This document shows, piece after piece, positions 17,567-27,500 of a stretch of 48,578 nt of DNA. The stretch lies in IMG/VR virus record IMGVR_UViG_3300049489_000027, positions 1 to 48,578 of that record. The stretch is one strand, 5' to 3'. How positions within the stretch are numbered: position 1 is the first letter of the stretch; each line of letters opens with the position of its first letter. The DNA comes from a virus. The notes beneath the pieces are model-generated. The model did not search any database, was not told the origin of the DNA, and saw only the letters and a list, made by a program, of their open reading frames with translations. A program made the translations under genes and the position numbers.

Positions 17567-17595
17567 ATATTACCATAGTAATGGGCAAAAATCAA
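17567..17595 (-). promoter_or_regulatory. Possible promoter giving a leaderless transcript
   Basis: Minus-strand TTGATT (17590-17595) and TAATAT (17567-17572) are separated by 17 bases, with TGG just before the -10. The predicted start is about position 17560, next to the ATG at 17559. The -10 matches consensus at only 4 of 6 positions. Confidence 0.3.
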
Positions 17596-17601
17596 ATCCT
17601 G

Positions 17602-20600
17602 TCAGTCTACAGTGCTGGCGCTAATTTGGTAGAATCCTGGCGGTGTAATTTCATTAGTTTCAACGTTAGGCTGCCATACCTTTACCTTCTTCGGAGGGGC
17701 GTCCTGGCGAATAACGAGTCCCACCGTTGTCTCTAGTCCATCGCTCCATGAGTGTGACACCGAACTCACAACATAGGTATTTTCTGCCATAGTCCGGCCA
17801 GACCATACAACTCCGACAATATCTCCTACCTCAATCAGAGGGTTTCCGTAGATTTCCACAGAGTACCTTCTAGACGGAAGAACCATCCTGTCTCTTATGT
17901 ACTTGGCCACATCATTTGCAGAAGACCGAGTTTGAAGCCATTGACCGGTCAGTTCTATGGCATTCTCCCCCATCATGTTGATCTGCTCCTCGTCCTTGTA
18001 GACAATCTTTTGCTCTTCCTGAATGCTGAAAGTTTTTGCATAGATAAAGGTTGACTGGTCCTTGGAGGCGCTTGTGTACTTTGTCTCCTTGCTTCCCTGA
18101 AGCAACTGGTTTCTTTCAGACGTATTTTCAAGTGTGAACCGTGAGCCCATAGGTCCACGCTTGTAACTATTGACATGTGCGTTCTTATTGCTGAGATAAA
18201 GTGTTTGCTTTATTGCTGGCTTTTCAAAGTCCGCCTTGAACTGGGCTACTTCTCTCGCCGTCGCCCAGCCAGCGCTATTAAACTCATAAGACCAGAATCT
18301 AGCGTTGTACTTTTTCTTTAGGTAGTCAGACTTGTATTCGTTAAATTGCTTGTCACTAGGGGAGGCCTTACGATTGTATAGCAAGTCCTTTCTACCGATT
18401 CTGTGAAATGTAAGTTCTCTGTCTGATTTCTTTCCACGGGTATTGGCAACATAGAACCTGTCTATTAGCACCCTACCGGCTCCGGCGACCATGAACTGTG
18501 CCCTGTATCCTCTGGGTAGCGCTCCGGCTGTATTGTCTGTGAACGTAGCAATATAGTTACCATCGATATATACACTGATCTTCCAGTTTCCAGGCTCTCC
18601 AAAGACTACCGCCTCTAGGTACTGCCACTTTTCTTTCTTAGTTCCTATGCCAAGAACGCCGTCAGCATACTCGACATCTCCGGCATCCCAGGGCAGTCTG
18701 ACCTCTTTGCCATCGTCCTTAACCCTGACTACGCGCACCTTGTCGCCGTCTCCTGCCGACTTTTCTGGAAGCGCCATGACATGATAGCCACCAGCGTAAT
18801 TTGAACCGGACTGTGGAAATACTACAACTCCTACGGTTGGGTCTCCACTCACTATCTTAAACTTGATCCCAACTCGATCATACTTGTCGTAAGTGGCTCC
18901 TTCCTTCCACATCTTAAATCTTCCACCACCAGTCATATTGGTGGTAAAACTTAGAGATCCGCCCTTTCCTCCAATTTTGTCATTTTTAACAAACTTGACC
19001 GGACTCCAGTTATTTGTTCCATTTGTCCCTTCGAAGTCAAATTTCATGCAACGCCAGTTCTGACGAAGATCATAAACTACAGCGTTTATGTCTCTGCCCA
19101 ACTCGTTAACAAGTTTTACCCATCCTGTAAAGGTTGGGCGTGGACCATCATTAGCCTCTCTAGCCCTGGACATTTCGGTTTCGTTATGAATCCATCGAGT
19201 AGAACCATCACGCAACTGGTACTTTTTGGCCTCATACTCAATAATTGCATCACGATCCTCTATCGAAAACTTGCCCTTGTATCCAAACAGGGCGTCATCG
19301 TATCTAGGATCAATCTTTATCTGAGTGGACCCCTGCGCTGCTGACTGTACAATATCTGCAGCACCTAGCACTAGCGGGTCTGGGGCCTTCCACACAATAC
19401 TGTTACGACTCTTGTTAGAGTTATATTCGTTGATTGCAGAATACTTTACCGTTACCTTGTTAAATCTTGTTGATTCTGTTTTGTTTACAGAAACAATGTT
19501 GGGTAGAAGGTTTCCCGTAGACTCTCCGCGAAGGTAGTAATCCATCGGTGCTCCGGACGTGTTTGCGTAGTCCCTGTCAAACAAATACTTTCTAGTCATT
19601 ACCTGTAACCTGCCGGTGTTATCGAAAAATACCGCCATCTGGAATGACTTAGCAATTTCCTGAATATACTCCCACACGCTTCTTTCTCCGTCTGTCCAGA
19701 AGTATTCCAGGTTAAGGTCGTCCTCCTCCTGGCTGTCCGCCCGGTAAACATCAACCCTATTAAATCCAACCCCATCACAAAGCAGCCATATTGCTGCATA
19801 CGCTGGAATGTTTTTGACAAGCGTCTCCTGGGCGTCGGCCTCCTGCAGAACTTTTGAGTGGTCCATAAGGCTTGCCGTCACAGTATCTTCTCCCTCGCCA
19901 CTCCAGGTGTCACTAACCATATTAAGCAACTGGGCGGTTCTCTGTGAAGGCGTACCGCCTGCATCTGGATAATCAACCTTTAGAGTAAACTCTACAAATT
20001 CATCCAACTTCCCCTTTAGAACAGTGTTGCTCCCGAACGAGTCTAGGAAGCCGTCATCGTTGGCCAGTGTTATGCTTCCAACGTTTGTAGAGACATTTCC
20101 AATTAACTGTTCTCCCGCATCGTTGTTTCCCAATTCTATAGAAACGTCCCATGATTCCAGCCTGTCTGTCAGGTCGACGGACAGCCTTGGAGTGAATTCC
20201 ACTAGTTCAAAACTAGCATTTCTTGCCTGCTCTGTAGAGCCAGACGGAAGAGTCCTAAGCATAGAGTTAACCTTAATTCTTATACCTTGAATCTTGATAG
20301 AGTTAGGCTGATCTACAGTATAGTGAACTGGATTGGTTGTCCATGCTCCAGGCGTGTCTGAAACAGAGTAGGGTCGGTAAATTTCTACTACTCCGTTGTT
20401 CGGACAGTTTATTCCAGAAGCAACCTGCGTCCAGACTCCATCCTTCTTTACCCAAAACTCTAGCCCCTGCGGATTTCCGATGTGAGTATTCATCTTCGCA
20501 ACAATCTTGTTTGTATCTAGTTCATCCTCAAACTCCATAGAAAACGACAGCGCTCGTGACGAGTCTGCCAGCGTGCATGAAAACTGCCCAGCAGTCCTTC

Positions 20601-21054
20601 CATTTCCATCAGTAGTGGAAAGAGTTTTTGCAGAAGAAATCCAATACTTAAACTTTGTGTTTCTCCCGGCCACATACGCTCTTGGATACAACCTGTTATC
20701 CGTTCGCTTGCTTTCTGGCCACTCCCAATTCATAAGGCGAATAGAGCGAACATTGTTATTTCTGTCATCAGAAATCACATTCGGCGCGGTGTATGACGCA
20801 GAGTAACTATCGTATAGCGTAGAGTACACAATTCCTGGGTCGCGGAACGGCTTGGTAACGGAGTCCTTTGGGAACAAATCTATATATCCAAGGTCCCTGC
20901 CTTCCTTATTCTGTGCAGACGTCTGATTGGTATAGGGAGAGTTATCTTTTAGCGTAGTGTACCTGCTTACAGTCCACTCTCCAATAACGTTCAGTTTGAT
21001 CTCGTTGGAGATCTTTGTGTCAACTGCGGTTTGAATTAGCGGCTTGTTAAGCAT
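17602..21054 (-). CDS. Tail-tip hub / minor tail protein
   Basis: A 1150-residue protein. Its C-terminal region (about 1040-1150, RRYSVEIYGNPLIEVGDIVG and VSSVSHSWSDGLETTVGLVI) has the pattern of tail-hub (Tal or gp27-like) proteins. The N-terminal 300 residues and the middle are beta-rich. A LamG-like jelly-roll region appears near residues 690-870 (RFKMWKEGATYDKYDRVGIK, KWQYLEAVVF, FYVANT). The ATG at 21054 directly follows the upstream stop codon, with AGAGG about 5 bases away. It follows the Dit-like gene, as expected for the hub. It probably forms the tail-tip complex; host-binding surfaces may lie in the LamG-like part. Confidence 0.72.
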   Translation of the reverse strand: MLNKPLIQTAVDTKISNEIKLNVIGEWTVSRYTTLKDNSPYTNQTSAQNKEGRDLGYIDLFPKDSVTKPFRDPGIVYSTLYDSYSASYTAPNVISDDRNNNVRSIRLMNWEWPESKRTDNRLYPRAYVAGRNTKFKYWISSAKTLSTTDGNGRTAGQFSCTLADSSRALSFSMEFEDELDTNKIVAKMNTHIGNPQGLEFWVKKDGVWTQVASGINCPNNGVVEIYRPYSVSDTPGAWTTNPVHYTVDQPNSIKIQGIRIKVNSMLRTLPSGSTEQARNASFELVEFTPRLSVDLTDRLESWDVSIELGNNDAGEQLIGNVSTNVGSITLANDDGFLDSFGSNTVLKGKLDEFVEFTLKVDYPDAGGTPSQRTAQLLNMVSDTWSGEGEDTVTASLMDHSKVLQEADAQETLVKNIPAYAAIWLLCDGVGFNRVDVYRADSQEEDDLNLEYFWTDGERSVWEYIQEIAKSFQMAVFFDNTGRLQVMTRKYLFDRDYANTSGAPMDYYLRGESTGNLLPNIVSVNKTESTRFNKVTVKYSAINEYNSNKSRNSIVWKAPDPLVLGAADIVQSAAQGSTQIKIDPRYDDALFGYKGKFSIEDRDAIIEYEAKKYQLRDGSTRWIHNETEMSRAREANDGPRPTFTGWVKLVNELGRDINAVVYDLRQNWRCMKFDFEGTNGTNNWSPVKFVKNDKIGGKGGSLSFTTNMTGGGRFKMWKEGATYDKYDRVGIKFKIVSGDPTVGVVVFPQSGSNYAGGYHVMALPEKSAGDGDKVRVVRVKDDGKEVRLPWDAGDVEYADGVLGIGTKKEKWQYLEAVVFGEPGNWKISVYIDGNYIATFTDNTAGALPRGYRAQFMVAGAGRVLIDRFYVANTRGKKSDRELTFHRIGRKDLLYNRKASPSDKQFNEYKSDYLKKKYNARFWSYEFNSAGWATAREVAQFKADFEKPAIKQTLYLSNKNAHVNSYKRGPMGSRFTLENTSERNQLLQGSKETKYTSASKDQSTFIYAKTFSIQEEQKIVYKDEEQINMMGENAIELTGQWLQTRSSANDVAKYIRDRMVLPSRRYSVEIYGNPLIEVGDIVGVVWSGRTMAENTYVVSSVSHSWSDGLETTVGLVIRQDAPPKKVKVWQPNVETNEITPPGFYQISASTVD

Positions 21055-21543
21055 TTAGACCTCTTCCAAAGTAAGAGAACACTGCCACAAATCTGTAACC
21101 GTTCCGGTATTCTCCATCTTGACATTACGCTTAGTAATCTCATAGTCAAAAGAGTCTATGACCACAGTGTACCGGTCGGCATTGTTAAGGTCCGTGGTAA
21201 AGTTTGTAGTCTTTTTCACGTTGTTTCCATTGAAGACGTACAGGTAAAATGTGCTATCGTAATAGTTTTCGTAGAAGTCAAATATCGCCTGCCCGCCCTT
21301 ATAGCCGTCAACTGTGTGGCTTGTTCCTGCCGGAAGATTTTCCCATGAAACGTCGAACTTATGCTTGTATGCAATTACATAAGATCTTAGTGTGCCGTTA
21401 ACTGTTCTACGCTTGTTCTGAATTATCTCAGGGGTCACACCGACCGGGCCGCGTCCGTGCTCGCTTAGGAACCCGTCCTTTGATCCTGACCCTGAGATAT
21501 CCTTTACATAGAGAGCGCTATATGCTGGAAGCACTATTGTCAT
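21055..21543 (-). CDS. Distal-tail-like minor tail protein
   Basis: A 162-residue beta-rich protein located between the tape measure and hub genes, the position of the distal tail (Dit) protein in siphoviruses. It is shorter than most Dit proteins and lacks an obvious galectin-like second domain. The pattern VIAYKHKFDVSWENLPA and IFDFYENYYDSTFYLYVFNG fits tail-ring proteins related to the tube fold. Its ATG overlaps the tape-measure stop as ATGA. Assignment is mostly by position. Confidence 0.6.
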   Translation of the reverse strand: MTIVLPAYSALYVKDISGSGSKDGFLSEHGRGPVGVTPEIIQNKRRTVNGTLRSYVIAYKHKFDVSWENLPAGTSHTVDGYKGGQAIFDFYENYYDSTFYLYVFNGNNVKKTTNFTTDLNNADRYTVVIDSFDYEITKRNVKMENTGTVTDLWQCSLTLEEV

Positions 21544-24500
21544 ATTCTACGACCTCTTCCGTTTCTAGCGGCCTGGCGATTCTCATGTCTTACAACAAAC
21601 TTTTCGAAGGCACGCTCAAGATCAACCTCAGAACTTAGATTTTCAATGGTCACATCAAAATTATACTCGTTTCCGCCCGCGTTTGCAATATTGTCCTCAA
21701 AACGCTTGGTTAGCGCAGAGGTCAGAACCGTTTCTCCACGGTGCAGATTAGCCACCGTGTTGTCATAATTTATCTTCCCGCCCTTGCGTAGACCTGGAAT
21801 TCCAAGGGTGTGTGGGTCTGCCTGGTCCAAGAATGAGCCTGCTCTGCGCGCCTCGAAGTGAAGGTGAGGTCCGGTAGAATTTCCTGTATTTCCAGAGTAT
21901 CCAATAATTTCTCCAGCGCTAATTGGTCCGGTGCTGGCCTTGTCCCGACTAAGGTGTGCATAAACAAATCCGTATCCGTTAGCATCTAGCATGTACCAGT
22001 TTCCATACGATCCCGATGCGAATGGATTATTGGTAAGTCTACCATTTGTTACTGCTCTTAGAGGAGTTCCTTCTGGCATTGGAACGTCCAGGCCTGTTCT
22101 TCCGTGCTCCGCGAAAGTTCTGCCTACCGGGTACGCGCCCATGAAGGGCTTTACATATCCTCCACCGCGAGACATTCCGGAAAGAACTGCTCGCGCTTCA
22201 TCCTCCCATTTAGCATAAGCGTCTGGGTATGCGCTGCGCTGCACGGCCTGAGCAGCGTCAGTAAGGCTCATGCTGTCCCTGTTTTCGATTCCGAATAGTG
22301 CCTGAAAGAACTTGCGAGAAGCATACTTCGGGTTAGTCAACTGCTTTGGAGTTCCCCAGCCCATCGAAGGACGCTGTTGGAACAACCCTAGAGAGTCGTG
22401 GTCCACGGCAGACTTGTAGTTGTGAAGTGTTGATTCCTGCATTGCTGTCATAAGAGCAATTATCAAATCTCTGTGAGACGCTCCCATGTTCTTTCCAACA
22501 CTGACAATAATCGCAGCATTCTTTAGTTGCTTCGCGTCAAACGCGGCGGAGCCGTAGGCTCCGGGGGCGCCTGCTTGCATAGAAATGTTACCGCTTGACT
22601 TTCTGGCCGCGCTAGATATCATGCTTGCAATAAGGTCTAGCGGAGGTCCTAGAATACCGCGAAGAATTGGCTCTCCCATTCCGAACTGACCGCCATCTGC
22701 AAACTTAGGAATCACCATTGCTCTTCCGCTATTAATAGCATCCATTGCGCCCTTGCCATATCTCGCAACGGACCTCTGCCTAATAACATATTCACCGTTA
22801 GAGAGTTTTGCATTTACAGAGTCAGAGGTTCCGCTTCCTGGCCCAGATACAAACCCTCCGGACGCCATAGCAGTGTCTCCCCCGGATGGACCAGGAACAC
22901 TCTGACGGTTTCCGTACATTCTTGAAATATCAGCAAGTTGGCTTCTGCTTAGACCCCTGATCTTTCCGCTCATCAACTGACCAATAAGTTGCCAGTCTCC
23001 GGAGCGAATTGCCTTAGAAACAGAGTCCCAGGCATCTCCAGGGAGATCTCCAAACTTTCTCTTAGCAAAGTCCATCATCATATTAACTCTGTCATTATGA
23101 GTCATCTTTAGAGCATCTGCGTGCTTCCTGAACTCTGCAAGATCCCCGTCTCTAAGAGCAGTCATCATTTTTTCAATACGATCATTACTCTGCTTCTGAT
23201 TATTTTCAATCTTAGAATTAGTCTTTTCGGCATTGCGAATTTCCTTCTCGTTGGCCTCTTGCTCCGCTTCAATCCTTGCTTCGCTTGCCTCTCTTGCAGC
23301 CTCAAGCGCCCTTTCGTTCATCCTCTGCTCAATACGCAATTGCTTTTCAAGCATTCTGACTTTCTTGTCGCGCTCTTTTTCAAGAATCTCGATTCGCTTA
23401 TCAGCCTGGTCCTGACTTTTCTCCTGCTTATCCTCTCTGTCTCGCTGCTTTTTGGTGGCAGCAATGTCCATTCTGATTCTTGCTGCTTCGTAAAGTTCTC
23501 CGTTGGCAATGGCTTCCTGATAAGAAATTTCCATGTTCCGCATTTCCATGCGGCGCTGAGCACGCTCCTCTTCCTTCTCAAAGGCTTCCTGACGGGCATC
23601 CTCTGCATCCTGAATCTTTTCAATCTCTCTGTCATACTGATTGTTTGTTTGATCTATTTCGCGCTGAATAAGTCTTTCTCTTTTTTCCGCTGCCTTTTCT
23701 AGAGCCTCTAGTTTTTCATCTTCACTTTCCTGTAGAGCCTCCATTTCCTCTTCTTGAGACTTCTCAAGGCGAGCAATGTTTGTCTTTTCTAGACCCTCTG
23801 GCTCTGGGATATACTTATATGCAGACTTAGAGAATGCAGTGAGCAGCCTTTGTTCTCTAAGGCTTTCATTTAGAAGATCGTTGGCTCTAGCCAGAGCCAT
23901 AACTGTTGCTTCGTCAAGACTTTGAGCCTGTCTTAATTCTAGAATTTCAGCAGCATTTCCAGCAATGGCAGGATCTGCTTCTCTAACTTTAGCGAGGTAG
24001 TCCGAGTAAGCATCTCCAGAGGCGACAAGGGAGTTTGTAAGAATGTTAAGTTCTCTTGCCTGCTCAGTAGAAAGAGTAGAACTTCCCGTAAAGTATGCTT
24101 CTTCTACTGCTTGCTTTTCTGCCTCCGTTAAATTATTGTAACTATCAGCAAGTTCTTCTATTGTATTTCCAACTAGTCCCAACTTTTGAAGTTCAGACCT
24201 TGCAGATCCACCCAGGCTTCCCTGGTAGAAAATCTCTCCCATCTCCTTGCGTAGCGGGCCAAGCATACCATTTACAACTTCTTCCGCACCCCTTGCGGTA
24301 GCACTAAAGTAGTTGTTCGCCTTGATCGCTCCGGTGTCAAGGGCTTCCTTTAGTCCATTGTAATAAGCCTCCGCAGACTTTGCCCCAAGTTCGTCCCACC
24401 ATTCCTGCCGCTGATTGGACATTCCCTCCTGGTTTATAACCCCCTCAAGGTCATAACCCTTAGAGGTCTTAAACTGTTCTACAGCGGTAGATGTAACATC

Positions 24501-27500
24501 TTCAAGCCTCTTCTTTATATTTTTCTCTGCCTGCTTTTCGTCTAGAGTTATATCTAGTTCTAATTCTACGAAGGCCTGCTCATTGTCAGTCTGGTTCATA
24601 AGTTCGTTAACAAGTTTTAGAGCGTCTGCCGCCTCTGCTCCGCTAGCGATTAGATTATCAAACATGTTGCGTCCAAACTCTACGACAGATGCTCTATCAG
24701 TCATCTTCTCTATCATTTCGATTTCTGACTTCATCTGTTCTGCAACAGCAGCGCTATATTCCTCAGAAGCAGTCTTAAGAGGAATTCCTAGTCCAGCAAG
24801 ATCCACCTCTGGCCTAATGAAAATATCAAGTTTTCCAAGTTTAAGTTGCTCTGCGACTTCTGCTGAAATATTTATCTGTCCGAACTCTGCATTCCACGCT
24901 GCCGCCGCCTCTTCCGCTCTACGCTTAGATTCTTCGGCAGAAGCCTCAAATGCCTCCATCAGTCCACCGGTAATTAGTCCTGCCGCACCACCAATAGCAA
25001 GACCCCAAGGCCCAAACATTCCACCGATACCGGCGCCCATCATTGTCATATTTGCAATATCCCCAACTGGACCTTCTGGGCCAAGCATGGTTCCAAGCAT
25101 GGCCCCTCCCATTAACGCCCCGCCCGTGTACATAGAGGCCCTCGGGCTTGAGAAGAAACTTCCCATTCTCCCCCTGATGCCTGTCCCTGGAGGTGCTACG
25201 GGTGGCACAGTGGACCCAGGAGTGCCCGGAACAGTTGCTAGTCCGGCCTGCTTTCCGTCCTCTATTGTTTGCTTCTGCTCAAGTATATACTGTTCAAGAT
25301 TTTCAGCCGTCTGCCTTTCTTCATATGTCAACTCTGACATTTCAAGGGCCAACTTGTCGCTTTCTGTAATTAGCCCTCTTTCTCTAAGGGCCGCGATCTG
25401 CTGCTCCGCAGTTAGTTGCGACGTCATAATGTCCATTGCTTGAGCCATCACAGAACGCATTTGAGTCTGAGTGGCCTCTGCCATTCTGATGGTTGCAAGT
25501 TGTGCGGCCTCTGCAGCATTCTTGGACGCCCCGCCGGATATTAGTCTTCCAGACTGGTTTGATATTGCGTATACTTGACCAGTCATCTTGTTTACTGCTG
25601 CAACATACTTTCCATTTGCATTCTCTACAGCAACAAACGATACATCGGACATGTTAATTTTTTCATCAGTGTCAGACATTGCGGCGTTTGTTTGGTCAAG
25701 TTTTTGAATAACTCTTTGTTCTGCTGCTTCAAGCCCTTCAAGGGAGGTCTGACTAAACTTTGTTCCAGCAATCTCCATAGAGGCTCCGGCTACCTGAGCC
25801 TGCCTCTTTAGCATGTCAAACTGTGCGGAAGAGGCGTCTGCACTTTCTGCCCACGATGTAATTGATCTTTGCATCGCCGCTGTGTCCATCGCATTTATTT
25901 CTACCTGTGCAGCATTAACAGCATTGCTTAGAGCCTCCATATCCATATCTAGAATTGCTGCAGAGCCGCCAGCCGCTAGGAACGCATCCATCACAACCTT
26001 GTCTCTACTTGGAGTTGCCCACTTAGAGTCATCAGCCTTCAACAAGGCCTCTCTCACATTTAGTTTTGCAGAAATTTGGTCGAATGTTGATCCGAGGGTC
26101 GCAAGCCCGTCCGTAAAGATTGTTGTGTGTAGGGTTGCTGCATCCAATTGTGTTCCCTGTGCCTGCTGCATCGCTCTAATCTTAGCCATAGACTCCGCCG
26201 CCCAGGCATCGACGGCTGCCTTCTCAGCGCCAAGAGCCTGCAGAACCGCAGTCTTTTGCGCCAAGAATCTTTGAGGATCTATCATTGCTGCAGACTGCTG
26301 AGTAGAAACCGGACCTGCAAGGGTTCCAGCAAACATTTGCGGAGTGTTTTTAGCAATATCGTTTGCCTCGAATGACTGGATGCTATATCCATATGCACCA
26401 AGGTTCAGTCTCTGGCTAACCTTTGCAAATTCCTGTGAAGTCATCTCCGCAGGAAGATATCCGATTCTTTGAAGGTTTTGCAGCATAATGTCTGAGTGTG
26501 CTACCGGACCTGATGCAGTTGGAATCATTCCTGGGTTTCTTGGTAGATCGTGAGCCCTTACCATTCCTGGCATAGATCGAATTCCAAGCCCTGACTGTGT
26601 TGCTCTTATCGACTGCTGCTGAGCAGATGTTAGTGTTTCAATTGCTGCAACCGTTTCTAGTGTTGCAGCGGTGACTCCCTCCATAGCGGCTGCCCACTCT
26701 CTAGCACCCTGAGCAACAACATCTTGAGCCTTGGCATGATCGTAAATTTCTTTATCGAGCATTTCAAAGCCCTCTGTCACTTGTAGAGTGTCTGCACTTA
26801 GCATCTTGAACGTGGAAGAAATTCCTTGTCCAGACTTTAGAACCTTAAAGCCATTAACAAGCCTTAGAATTCCCTTCAAGAGCATTCCTATCATGTTTCC
26901 AAAGAGACCCATTGCCATAATAATTGGGCCTACTATAGTTAGGGCTAGTCCTCCCCACTTAAGAAGACTCTTTGCGATGTCATTTTCATTGATGAATTTA
27001 AACACCTTGTTTACAACTTCAAGGGCCACGGTTCCCCACTTCAACATTTCTTCTCCAACACCGTTTAGAGACATCTTGAATTCTTCCCAGGCCCTCGTCC
27101 ACTGACCAGAAACAGATTCTGCTTGAGCCCTAGTTTCCTGATCGGCCAACTTAGAAAGATCCTCGATTGAGGTTCCCATCAATCTTATTACGTCCTGAGT
27201 TTGAGATCCTTTAGCGTCAAGGTTGTTAAAAAAGGCATTCATTCTTGCAAACTGGTACTTGCCGAATAGTTTGGTGATTACTTGCTGTCTCGCTAGGTCG
27301 TCTAAGCCCTTGAGTTGATCCTGAAAGGCCATTAGGGTTGGGGTAAGTTTTCCAGCATTGGCCTGAACAATGGCAGGAAGGTTAATACCAAACTCTTTCA
27401 TGAATTCTACGGCTGCCGGAGCCGGAGCAATAATACTAGAAAGACCTGACTTTAGAGCGTTAGCACCTTCTGCTGCGCTAATACCACCCTCTCGCATTGC

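Noticed and set aside
24583-25443. 286-residue plus-strand open frame opposite the tape measure
   Set aside because: Low-complexity antisense shadow of Ala/Glu-rich helical coding sequence; no support for expression.
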